Shown in pieces: positions 1 through 5,546 of a stretch of 9,790 nucleotides of DNA. The position numbers were made by a program, and so were the translations under genes. The stretch is taken from assembly GCA_019323195.1 (NCBI GenBank), contig JAHWHQ010000109.1:1-9790 (forward strand). Direction: 5' to 3'. The notes beneath the pieces are model-generated. The model saw only the letters and a program-made list of their open reading frames with translations. It was not told the DNA's origin and did not search any database. Every line of letters begins with the position of its first letter. The stretch's first letter is position 1. The stretch is from Candidatus Woesearchaeota archaeon. GTDB lineage: Archaea > Nanobdellota > Nanobdellia > Woesearchaeales > JACPBV01.

Positions 1-111
1 GAAGATAAGAAAAGGACAGGATGGAAACTGGGACAAAAAAGACCAGATAGGATTGATACTTCCAATATTCTTACAGGGTTATGGCACAATTTGTACTGGC
101 TAGCAGATTAA
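1..111 (+). CDS. Possible 3' end of a truncated gene, frame uncertain
   Basis: The window opens inside an open stretch on the + strand. Two frames are free of stops from the first base. The frame starting at base 1 gives 36 residues rich in Trp and Lys and ends with TAA at 109-111. The frame starting at base 2 ends with TAG at 101-103. I recognise neither peptide and codon use does not separate them. The next gene has its own promoter, so this would be the last gene of an upstream unit. No clear T-tract follows. The real coding status depends on sequence to the left of the window. Confidence 0.3.
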   Translation, partial: EDKKRTGWKLGQKRPDRIDTSNILTGLWHNLYWLAD

Positions 112-141
112 TTCTGTCCCACAGCCCCAATTTCCAAAACA

Positions 142-149
142 TTTAAATA
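142..149 (+). promoter_or_regulatory. TATA box of the lsm-eL37 operon
   Basis: The core TTTAAATA is preceded by the A-rich BRE-like stretch CCAAAACA. It lies about 55 bases before the LSm start codon, so transcription should begin near 170 and give a leader of about 30 bases. That leader carries a Shine-Dalgarno run, GGAGGGGG, at 186-193. The same core is found before hisG and before the lipoprotein gene. Confidence 0.7.
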
Positions 150-201
150 TAAAAACAATACTCTCATCCTATTATTTAATCATTTGGAGGGGGTGTTTAT
201 T

Positions 202-429
202 ATGGCAGAGGTTTCAAGGCCCTTGGATGCATTGAACAGAGCAAGAGATAAGAAAGTAATAGTTGAGCTGAAGAACCAGAAGCAGTATGTCGGCAATCTG
301 AAATCATTCGACATACACATCAATGTAGTTCTGGAGAATGCAGAAGAAAGGGCAGACGGTGAAGTCAAAAGAAAGCTTGGAGTCATCTTTATAAGAGGGG
401 ATACCATAACGGTGATCTCTCCGGAGTAA
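202..429 (+). CDS. Sm-like archaeal protein (LSm), RNA-binding
   Basis: This 75-residue protein has the length of an archaeal Sm protein. Family members form a six- or seven-subunit ring that binds U-rich RNA. The Sm1 motif spans about residues 17-50, including VGNLKSFDIHINVVLENAEE. The Sm2 motif is near the C-terminus and contains IRGDTI, matching the usual IRGD signature whose Arg contacts RNA bases. I chose ATG at 202 because the Shine-Dalgarno GGAGG sits at 186-190. An in-frame TTG at 184 would place that site inside the coding region. The eL37 gene follows after 12 bases. This lsm-eL37 pairing is widespread in archaea and suggests coupling of RNA handling with ribosome synthesis. Identification is secure; the exact RNA targets are unknown. 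Confidence 0.95.
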   Translation: MAEVSRPLDALNRARDKKVIVELKNQKQYVGNLKSFDIHINVVLENAEERADGEVKRKLGVIFIRGDTITVISPE

Positions 430-441
430 GCTTTTTCTAAA

Positions 442-606
442 ATGAGCAAGGGAACATCGTCAATGGGCATGAAGTCAGGGAAGAAGAATATGATACATTG
501 CAGAAGGTGCGGCAAGCGCACTTACCATATAAGGAAGGAAAAATGCTCCTCCTGCGGCTATGGGAAATCTTCCCGGATGAGAAAATACAGCTGGCAGAAA
601 AAATAA
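442..606 (+). CDS. rpl37e: Large-subunit ribosomal protein eL37 (L37e)
   Basis: This is a 54-residue basic zinc-ribbon protein of the archaeal/eukaryotic 50S/60S subunit, found with 23S rRNA near the exit-tunnel side. It begins MSKGTSSMG, as is typical of the family. It has two zinc knuckles, C20-R-R-C23-G and C35-S-S-C38-G, and ends with the conserved RKYSWQKK. Length and all four cysteines are intact. No strong Shine-Dalgarno lies before the ATG, and the gene is only 12 bases behind the LSm stop, so it is probably translated by coupling. It converges on the lipoprotein gene, with 17 bases between the two stop codons and no obvious terminator. Confidence 0.96.
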   Translation: MSKGTSSMGMKSGKKNMIHCRRCGKRTYHIRKEKCSSCGYGKSSRMRKYSWQKK

Positions 607-623
607 GGAGTTATACCTATTAC

Positions 624-1340
624 CTATTGACCTGTTTGGTTCTTCCTGTCCTTGATTATTGAGTTGACCATAGCTTTACATGCCCTCTGGATCTCAAAAT
701 AACTTGCTCCCTCGCATATTGATTCATCCAGTTTGATCCTGGCGATCTTCTGGTAGCATATGTCTCCTATGACGACCGTTCTCGTCTCCTCGCATAAGGA
801 TTCGTTCAATGTTTCTACCGCTACCTTGCTGACGCATCTGTCATGTGTAGTCTCATTCCTGATAAAGAAACAGACTTCAACATCCAGTTTAGCCCTTGCA
901 ATCTCATCATAGCATCCGTCTTTCTCGATAAGGTTCATCACCTTGGCGCATATGTTATGATCATTTTGGGCAATTGCGATATCCTTGTTGCACACGTCCG
1001 ACCAATATTCCGTTTCCGCTTCATTGCACAATGAGAAATTGTTTCCTGATATGGCGATCTTTGCAGTGCAGTAATCCCCTGATTTTCCTTTTATTGACCT
1101 GCATATCTCTATATCATTCTTTTCAATCCCTATCTCTGCAATACATGAATCTCTGACCATCTCTGACTCTATTTTATCACAGGTATCTAGGGAAATGCCT
1201 TTTATTGCCTCCTCTAAATGACAGTCATCCTTTAAGCTTTGGTCCTTGATCTTCCTGCATGGATCATTTATGTTACAGGCTGTGATCAAAACCATGCTAA
1301 GTATGCTTAATATGGCCATAGCATAGATTGTTTTTTTCAT
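624..1340 (-). CDS. Secreted lipoprotein with eight two-cysteine repeats
   Basis: This 238-residue protein starts with a lipoprotein signal: MKK, a hydrophobic stretch, then the lipobox LITAC with Cys22 as the expected lipidated residue. It should therefore be anchored on the outer face of the cytoplasmic membrane. The rest is about eight imperfect units of 24-26 residues. Each has the pattern Asp/Asn-x-x-x-Cys, nine to twelve residues, Asp-x-Cys-x-x-x-Ile-Ala. Sixteen repeat cysteines pair naturally two per unit, so each unit is probably a helical hairpin closed by a disulfide. I do not recognise a characterised family; similar Cys-repeat lipoproteins are, from memory, frequent in uncultivated archaea. 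It has its own promoter and follows hisA by 74 bases on the same strand, so it is probably a separate unit. Function unknown; a binding or scaffold role outside the cell is inference. Confidence 0.85.
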   Translation of the reverse strand: MKKTIYAMAILSILSMVLITACNINDPCRKIKDQSLKDDCHLEEAIKGISLDTCDKIESEMVRDSCIAEIGIEKNDIEICRSIKGKSGDYCTAKIAISGNNFSLCNEAETEYWSDVCNKDIAIAQNDHNICAKVMNLIEKDGCYDEIARAKLDVEVCFFIRNETTHDRCVSKVAVETLNESLCEETRTVVIGDICYQKIARIKLDESICEGASYFEIQRACKAMVNSIIKDRKNQTGQ

Positions 1341-1387
1341 ATTCTCTCAAATTTCAGTTTTTCAGGAAAAGCTGTCATATCTTTTTA

Positions 1388-1395
1388 TATTTAAA
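1388..1395 (-). promoter_or_regulatory. TATA box of the lipoprotein gene
   Basis: On the minus strand the sequence reads AAAATTTAAATATAAAAAG, with the core TTTAAATA at these bases, about 50 bases before the ATG at 1340. The core is the same as at the lsm and hisG promoters. It lies between the hisA stop and the lipoprotein start, which supports independent transcription of the lipoprotein. Confidence 0.55.
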
Positions 1396-1414
1396 TTTTA
1401 TTAATCTAATTCTA

Positions 1415-2095
1415 TCATTCCAGCCTTATCTTCCCTGTATACAGGGCCATCCCAAGCACAGAATTGATCCCCAGCCTTTCCAGCTTGTTCACCTCATCCA
1501 TCGAGGATATCCCTCCGGCAGCTGTTATCTCGTTCGATGTAATCTGCTTCAGTTTCCTCAGCATGGAGAAATCAGTCCCTTCCATCATCCCCTCCTTGTC
1601 CACATACGTATACAGGAACTCAGAGCAGTAAGGCTCAAGCCCCTTGATTATGTCCAATGTATTTATATTTGTAGATTCCTTCCACCCCTTGACAACTATC
1701 TTCCCCTCTCTGCTGTCGATGGCGATTATTATCTTATCCCTCCCTATAAACCTGTCAAGCTCCTTTAAGAATTGTGCATTAGCCTCCCCGTCTTTAAATG
1801 CCGCGCTTCCTATGATTATCTTTTTTGCCCCTGCCTTGACTATCTCCCTTGCCCTCTCAAAAGTTCTTATCCCTCCTCCGACCCTGCACCTGAACTGGCT
1901 GCATAATCTTTTTATTGTCCTTAGGTTATCACCTTTCCCCATAGCAGCATCTAAGTCTATAAGCTGGATAGTGTACTTAGAAAATCCCCTGGCAGTCCCC
2001 AGGATATCATCCTTCTCTATCTTTTTCTGCTCTCTTCTGCCCTGGACAAGCTGGACAACCTTCCCGTCCATTAGGTCGATGCTTGGGAATATCAT
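1415..2095 (-). CDS. hisA: HisA, ProFAR (5'-phosphoribosylformimino) isomerase
   Basis: HisA catalyses the Amadori isomerisation of ProFAR to PRFAR, the fourth step of histidine synthesis, in the cytosol. The 226-residue protein is a single (beta/alpha)8 barrel of near-usual length. It begins MIFPSIDLMDGKVVQLVQG with the catalytic Asp7. The second catalytic acid is Asp127 in AIDSREG, matching the D127 position of the Thermotoga enzyme. The two phosphate-binding sites are VGGGIR (72-77) and AAGGIS (192-197). The region YVDKEGMMEGTD (164-175) matches the HisA-type loop rather than HisF. It is the last gene of the operon. The ATG lacks a close Shine-Dalgarno and lies 15 bases after a possible small gene. 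The partner HisF, which would use its product, is not in the window. Confidence 0.95.
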   Translation of the reverse strand: MIFPSIDLMDGKVVQLVQGRREQKKIEKDDILGTARGFSKYTIQLIDLDAAMGKGDNLRTIKRLCSQFRCRVGGGIRTFERAREIVKAGAKKIIIGSAAFKDGEANAQFLKELDRFIGRDKIIIAIDSREGKIVVKGWKESTNINTLDIIKGLEPYCSEFLYTYVDKEGMMEGTDFSMLRKLKQITSNEITAAGGISSMDEVNKLERLGINSVLGMALYTGKIRLE

Positions 2096-2110
2096 CTTAG
2101 AATAATAAAG

Positions 2111-2224
2111 CTACCCCTCTTTCTTATCGCCGCTGAAGCCAAAAGAGACCTCCTTGAACTGGAACTCCTCCCCGTTAAACATGAATCTGTTAGGAGGGAT
2201 GAAAAAATTCGTATTGAACCACAT
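2111..2224 (-). CDS. Possible 37-residue protein between a HAD gene and hisA
   Basis: A short frame begins with ATG at 2224 and ends with TAG at 2111-2113. The peptide starts MWFNTNFFIPPNRF and is rich in Phe, Gly and charged residues. It has no signal or membrane span and no family I recognise. Its codons (TTC, GAG, AAG, GGC) resemble those of the neighbouring his genes. Other genes in the operon lie 3-23 bases apart or overlap, so a 163-base empty gap here would be unusual. An in-frame TGA three codons upstream limits the start to this ATG. No Shine-Dalgarno is seen. It may be a real small gene, a decayed remnant or chance. Confidence 0.4.
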   Translation of the reverse strand: MWFNTNFFIPPNRFMFNGEEFQFKEVSFGFSGDKKEG

Positions 2225-2258
2225 TTTATATCATGATGTTGTTTGCCTGTTTATTAAT

Positions 2259-2864
2259 CTATCTGAAATCCTGCATCTCCAACAGCTCTCCCAGGTCCTC
2301 AATCCTTTTGTCTCCGTCAATCCTGAACCCTATGGTAAGGCATCCTGCCTTTCTTCCTGCAGCCATATCAGCATTTGAATCCCCTACATAAGCTGATTCC
2401 TTAATTTTAATCCCTAATCTTTTGCAGGCCAGGATGATAATGTCCGGGGCAGGTTTGCCATGCTCTACCTCATCACCGCCTAAAATAACATCAAAATCAT
2501 CTTTAAGGCTCAGGTAATCCAATAGCTTATGGGCCTGTTTGCAGGGCGTGTTTGTTGCTAATCCAACCTTTAAGCCCTTATTCTTCAGCTTAGTCAATAC
2601 ATTTTTGGTATCAGGAAATAACCTTACCCCTTTTTTAAACTCATCAAAGCCGTCAAAATAGATCTTTTTGATATCTTCTACCGGCCTTCCGAAGAATTCT
2701 TTTGCATCCCCCTCTATATTGCCCCCCCATATCCTGCTCTTAAATGTATGCAGTGTAATCTCCTCCTTTCCGAAATGCCTTAATGCCTTGTTAAAGAGCC
2801 TGAACCATGCTTCGAGGCTGTCTACCAGCACCCCATCCAGGTCGAATATTACCGCTTTTATCAT
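2259..2864 (-). CDS. HAD-superfamily phosphatase, subfamily IA, in his operon
   Basis: This 201-residue haloacid-dehalogenase-fold phosphatase has all four motifs. The nucleophile and acid/base are Asp8 and Asp10 in FDLDGVLVD. The motif II Thr104 is in LATNTP, the motif III Lys137 is in HGKPAPD, and the Mg-binding acids Asp162 and Asp166 are in GDSNAD. The helical cap between residues 15 and 85 is of the C1 type seen in phosphoglycolate phosphatase and beta-phosphoglucomutase relatives. The gene lies 23 bases after hisB and upstream of hisA. In this position it is a candidate histidinol-phosphate phosphatase (step 8), for which HAD-type enzymes are known. The other HAD protein on the far side of hisB competes for that role. 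Substrate cannot be read from the sequence. Confidence 0.85.
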   Translation of the reverse strand: MIKAVIFDLDGVLVDSLEAWFRLFNKALRHFGKEEITLHTFKSRIWGGNIEGDAKEFFGRPVEDIKKIYFDGFDEFKKGVRLFPDTKNVLTKLKNKGLKVGLATNTPCKQAHKLLDYLSLKDDFDVILGGDEVEHGKPAPDIIILACKRLGIKIKESAYVGDSNADMAAGRKAGCLTIGFRIDGDKRIEDLGELLEMQDFR

Positions 2865-2887
2865 TTTATTTTATATCCAGTCCAAGA

Positions 2888-3469
2888 CTAAATACACCCT
2901 TTACTGCTTGGTATGCCCTCTTTCAGCCTTTCATCCCTGCTCACAGCCATCTTTAATGCTCTTCCGAATGCCTTGAAGAGCGCTTCTGCCTTATGGTGGT
3001 CTGTCCTTGCCTCAAAGCTCCTTGCATGTATATTGCACTTCAGGTTGTTTGAGAACGCCTCAAAAAAATCATATATTAGCTCAGAATCCAGGTCCCCTAT
3101 CTTATCCTTTTTGAACTTAACATCGAACTTAAGGTATGGCCTTCCCCCTATATCAACTGCGAATATCGCCAGTGCCTCATCCATAGGCATCGCAAAGAAT
3201 CCTGCCCTGTTGATGCCTTTCCTGTTTCCCAAGGAGCGGTCAAAAGCCTCTCCCAGCGTTATGCCTATATCCTCTACTACGTGGTGCTGGTCAACCTCCA
3301 GGTCCCCTTCAGCCTTTATCTCCAGGTCAAAGGTTCCGTGTTTTGCAAACAGCTCCAGCATATGGTTAAGGAAATTTATCTTTGTGTCAATCCTGCTTTT
3401 TCCGCTTCCCTCTGTATCCAGCTTCACTGATATTTCCGTTTCCTTTGTTTTTCTTTTATATTCTGCCAT
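2888..3469 (-). CDS. hisB: HisB, imidazoleglycerol-phosphate dehydratase
   Basis: This enzyme removes water from imidazoleglycerol phosphate to give imidazoleacetol phosphate (step 6). It uses two Mn ions and works as a 24-mer in the family. The 193-residue protein is the monofunctional form. Seen motifs are RKTKETEI near the N-terminus, FLNHML (33-38), VDQHHVVEDIGI (59-70) with the His-His-x-x-Glu metal ligands, MDEAL (96-100), and DHHKAEALFKAFG (157-169), the second metal-binding repeat. The usual C-terminal K-G-V/I-L is SSKGCI here. It starts three bases after the stop of the upstream HAD gene, so the two are surely co-translated. This arrangement recalls the phosphatase-dehydratase fusion of enteric HisB. 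The upstream HAD protein could thus be the matching phosphatase. Confidence 0.96.
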   Translation of the reverse strand: MAEYKRKTKETEISVKLDTEGSGKSRIDTKINFLNHMLELFAKHGTFDLEIKAEGDLEVDQHHVVEDIGITLGEAFDRSLGNRKGINRAGFFAMPMDEALAIFAVDIGGRPYLKFDVKFKKDKIGDLDSELIYDFFEAFSNNLKCNIHARSFEARTDHHKAEALFKAFGRALKMAVSRDERLKEGIPSSKGCI

Positions 3470-3472
3470 CTT

Positions 3473-4153
3473 TTATATCCTTTTTATTATCTCATTAACA
3501 TCTTTTATAACTATCTCTGCCCCCTCTGATTTGAACAGCCCATTTAGATAATCTCCGTTTACATTCGGCGGTATAACACCAATAAAGCCGACCCCTGCAT
3601 TTTTAGCACACCTTAGGTCAGACAGGTTGTCTCCTACATAGATGATCTCCTTATTCCCTGCCTTAAACTCCTTGGCCAGTTTTAATATCCCTTCCGGGCT
3701 GGGCTTGCCCTCCTTGACATCCTCCATAACAGCAACAGCATCAAAGTATTTATCTATCTTAAACCTTTTCAGGCCGTAGAAAGCCTCCTCTTTCGGCCTT
3801 CCTGTAAATATCCCAAGCTTATACCCCTTAAGCTTCTTTAAGGTATCTTCCTTGATCAGGCATTTCTCATTCCTTACAAACCCTTCCATATTTCTTCCGA
3901 GATAATATTCCTGGAATTTTTTGACTATAACCTTTTTCCTGAAATCCCCTCCATTCTCTGTTATCAGGATTTCAGCAGCATCATGATCGTCATTTATCCC
4001 CCTGTTCTTGACAGCCTCAACATCCTCCATGCTCAGTATCTTTCCCAAAAAGAATTCAGCGGTTTTCTTTATAGCAAGCCTGTAAGAGCTGCTTACATCT
4101 ATCAGGACGCCGTCAATGTCAAATATTACCGCTTTTATATTATTTTTTGGCAT
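3473..4153 (-). CDS. HAD hydrolase paired with hisB, likely histidinol-P phosphatase
   Basis: This 226-residue HAD-superfamily IA protein has Asp12 and Asp14 in FDIDGVLIDV, Thr117 in FTGRP, Lys150 in GKPSPE, and Asp175 and Asp179 in GDNLSD. After motif I comes SSSYRLAIKKTAEFF, then a cap segment with INDDHDAAE. From memory both resemble the TIGR01548 type of HAD protein, which is associated with archaeal his genes. Its start overlaps the end of the small membrane-protein gene by 14 bases, and its stop is three bases before hisB. A role as histidinol-phosphate phosphatase (step 8) is the most economical inference, since no PHP-type or IMP-type phosphatase is present. Another phosphoester substrate remains possible. 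Confidence 0.85.
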   Translation of the reverse strand: MPKNNIKAVIFDIDGVLIDVSSSYRLAIKKTAEFFLGKILSMEDVEAVKNRGINDDHDAAEILITENGGDFRKKVIVKKFQEYYLGRNMEGFVRNEKCLIKEDTLKKLKGYKLGIFTGRPKEEAFYGLKRFKIDKYFDAVAVMEDVKEGKPSPEGILKLAKEFKAGNKEIIYVGDNLSDLRCAKNAGVGFIGVIPPNVNGDYLNGLFKSEGAEIVIKDVNEIIKRI

Positions 4154-4310
4154 TTTCTTTCTCTCTCATCTCCTTCTCATCCATAATCCTTTTTTCGCCT
4201 GCCATATCATTCTTTCTCATCATCTTATTCCATCTCCACTGTCCTATAAAGACCCAGTACAGCACTAATAATCCTATAAGCGATAATATAAAAATCAAAG
4301 CATCATTCAT
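4140..4310 (-). CDS. 56-residue one-span membrane protein inside the his operon
   Basis: The gene runs from ATG at 4310 to TAA at 4140-4142. The protein begins MNDALIFILSLIGLLVLYWV, giving one membrane span at about residues 4-23. A highly charged tail of about 33 residues, rich in Lys, Glu and Met and probably helical, follows. With a short N-terminus and basic residues (QWRWNKMMRK) right after the span, the tail should be cytoplasmic. A Shine-Dalgarno GAGGT sits eight bases before the ATG. The gene starts 15 bases after hisC and overlaps the next HAD gene by 14 bases, so it is embedded in the operon. I recognise no family. A membrane protein has no known job in histidine synthesis; tethering of the enzymes is one speculative idea. 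Confidence 0.75.
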   Translation of the reverse strand: MNDALIFILSLIGLLVLYWVFIGQWRWNKMMRKNDMAGEKRIMDEKEMREKENAKK

Positions 4311-4325
4311 CTTATCTTACCTCAT

Positions 4326-5378
4326 TCACATTATTTCCTTTAGAGCATTGACCAGCTCTCTTGTCTGCCTCACAGTTCCTATCCCTATCCTTATGCAGTC
4401 CTTCAGCATTATGTCAGAGCTCCTGTTCCTGACAAGGATCCCTTTTTCTCTTAATTTTTCCTCAACCTCTTTTGCCCTTTTTGGGAACTTAGCTATAAGA
4501 AAATTAGCAGATGTCGGGTATGTCTTTATTTTGAGCTTATCCATCTCTTCATAGATTATTTTTTTTGCCCTCTTCACCTCCTTTACATAGGATTTAACAA
4601 AATCAGTATCCTCCATTGCAGCCTTGGCAGCAGCCATCGAGACAACATTGACTGAATATGGTGAGCAGACCTTTAATAAATTTTTGATTATCTCCTTGTT
4701 TGAGACAGCATACCCTAATCTTAATCCTCCCATGCCATACGCCTTTGAGAATGTTCTTATTATCACAAGGTTATCATATCTCTCGACCAGGTCCAGGCAT
4801 TCAGCTTTAGAGTACTGGTAATATGCCTCATCCACCAAAACTAAGGAATTATTCTCCAGGGCCTTTTCTGTTATGCTTATAATATCCTTTCTATCTATCA
4901 GGCTGCCTGTTGGGTTGTTAGGGTTGCATAATACGACCAGCCTTGTCTTTTTGTTGATTGCATTTAAGACCTGTTTGGCAGGGAACCTAAAATCCTCTTC
5001 ATATAGGATTTCTGTTATCTTTGCCTCCCTTATCTGGGCATAGAACTTAAACATCGCGAATGTCGGAACAGGCAATATGACCTCATCCCCTTTATCGATA
5101 TACGCCTTCATAAGGACCATTATAGCCTCATCAGTAGCATTTGTTATCATCACCTGCCCTGGCTTGACCTTAAGGAAATCAGCCAGCCTGGCCTTGAACC
5201 TGCCATACTCAGGATAAGATGCGATCTCCTCCCCGGTTATATTCCTAACAGCAGACAAGACCTTAGGGCTGCATCCTATAGTGTTCTCATTAAAGTCCAG
5301 CCTAAGCAATCCTCTCCTTCCCTCTAATGGCGGGACGTATGCCTCCATCTCCTCTACTGCTTTCCTTGGCTTGATCAT
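4326..5378 (-). CDS. hisC: HisC, histidinol-phosphate aminotransferase
   Basis: This PLP enzyme transfers an amino group from glutamate to imidazoleacetol phosphate, making histidinol phosphate (step 7). The 350-residue protein has the fold-type I class II aminotransferase layout. LDFNENTIG (27-35) is the N-terminal substrate segment. TNATDEAI (79-86) is the PLP-phosphate loop. CNPNNPTGSL (151-160) and VDEAYYQY (182-189) follow. The lysine that binds PLP is K212 in RTFSKAYGMGG, and Arg220 in GLRLGY comes next. A C-terminal RIGIGT completes the set. It is the first gene of its operon, so the promoter lies in the 168-base gap upstream. No Shine-Dalgarno precedes the ATG, in keeping with leaderless translation from the nearest TATA box. 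Identity as HisC rather than another aminotransferase is supported by the operon. Confidence 0.95.
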   Translation of the reverse strand: MIKPRKAVEEMEAYVPPLEGRRGLLRLDFNENTIGCSPKVLSAVRNITGEEIASYPEYGRFKARLADFLKVKPGQVMITNATDEAIMVLMKAYIDKGDEVILPVPTFAMFKFYAQIREAKITEILYEEDFRFPAKQVLNAINKKTRLVVLCNPNNPTGSLIDRKDIISITEKALENNSLVLVDEAYYQYSKAECLDLVERYDNLVIIRTFSKAYGMGGLRLGYAVSNKEIIKNLLKVCSPYSVNVVSMAAAKAAMEDTDFVKSYVKEVKRAKKIIYEEMDKLKIKTYPTSANFLIAKFPKRAKEVEEKLREKGILVRNRSSDIMLKDCIRIGIGTVRQTRELVNALKEIM

Positions 5379-5406
5379 CTTATTAATAATAGTTAATATG
5401 TTCTTA

Positions 5407-5414
5407 TTTATATA
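5407..5414 (-). promoter_or_regulatory. TATA box for a nearly leaderless hisC transcript
   Basis: The minus strand reads AGATATATAAATAAG with TATATAAA at these bases. Its centre is 32 bases before the hisC ATG, which predicts a start about six bases from the codon. That agrees with the lack of a Shine-Dalgarno before hisC. A weaker TATA-like site lies further upstream at 5446-5452. Confidence 0.6.
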
Positions 5415-5445
5415 TCTAACCTAAGTATGAGGAAGAATAAACAGA

Positions 5446-5452
5446 GAATATA
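5446..5452 (-). promoter_or_regulatory. Second, weaker TATA-like site before hisC
   Basis: The minus strand reads AAAAAACATTATATTCTC, with an A-rich BRE-like stretch followed by TTATATT. It lies about 70 bases before the hisC start and about ten bases downstream of the dyad at 5462-5479. That spacing is close to the one between dyad and TATA box at hisG. Use of this site would give a leader of about 40 bases. Confidence 0.35.
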
Positions 5453-5461
5453 ATGTTTTTT

Positions 5462-5479
5462 AGCCGTTATAGTGCGGTT
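5462..5479. promoter_or_regulatory. Dyad upstream of hisC, matches the one at hisG
   Basis: The sequence AGCCGTTATAGTGCGGTT has CCG and CGG half-sites ten bases apart (outer edges 14). It agrees at 13 of 18 positions with the dyad before hisG (9359-9376), with most differences being transitions. It lies in the only gap that can hold the hisC promoter. A shared regulator of the two his units is inferred. Confidence 0.4.
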
Positions 5480-5546
5480 TGGTTATTTTAAAATAATACT
5501 TGACATAAATCTAAGATTCTTTTATATACTCAGAAAACGGTATCTC

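Noticed and set aside
184..201. TTG start that would lengthen LSm by six residues
   Set aside because: It would overlap the Shine-Dalgarno GGAGG; ATG at 202 gives the normal family N-terminus.
180..521. Minus-strand frame of 113 codons opposite the LSm and eL37 genes
   Set aside because: Both genes on the + strand are unmistakable; this is a shadow frame.
1644..2105. Long + strand frame opposite hisA, and similar ones opposite hisB (2913-3551), hisC (4147-4554) and hisG (8451-8903)
   Set aside because: They lie antisense to clear his genes, have Ser/Leu/Phe-rich shadow composition, and no start signals or family motifs.
5483..5496. Perfect palindrome TTATTTTAAAATAA
   Set aside because: Made only of A and T in an AT-rich gap, so chance or DNA flexibility explains it; kept only as context for hisC control.
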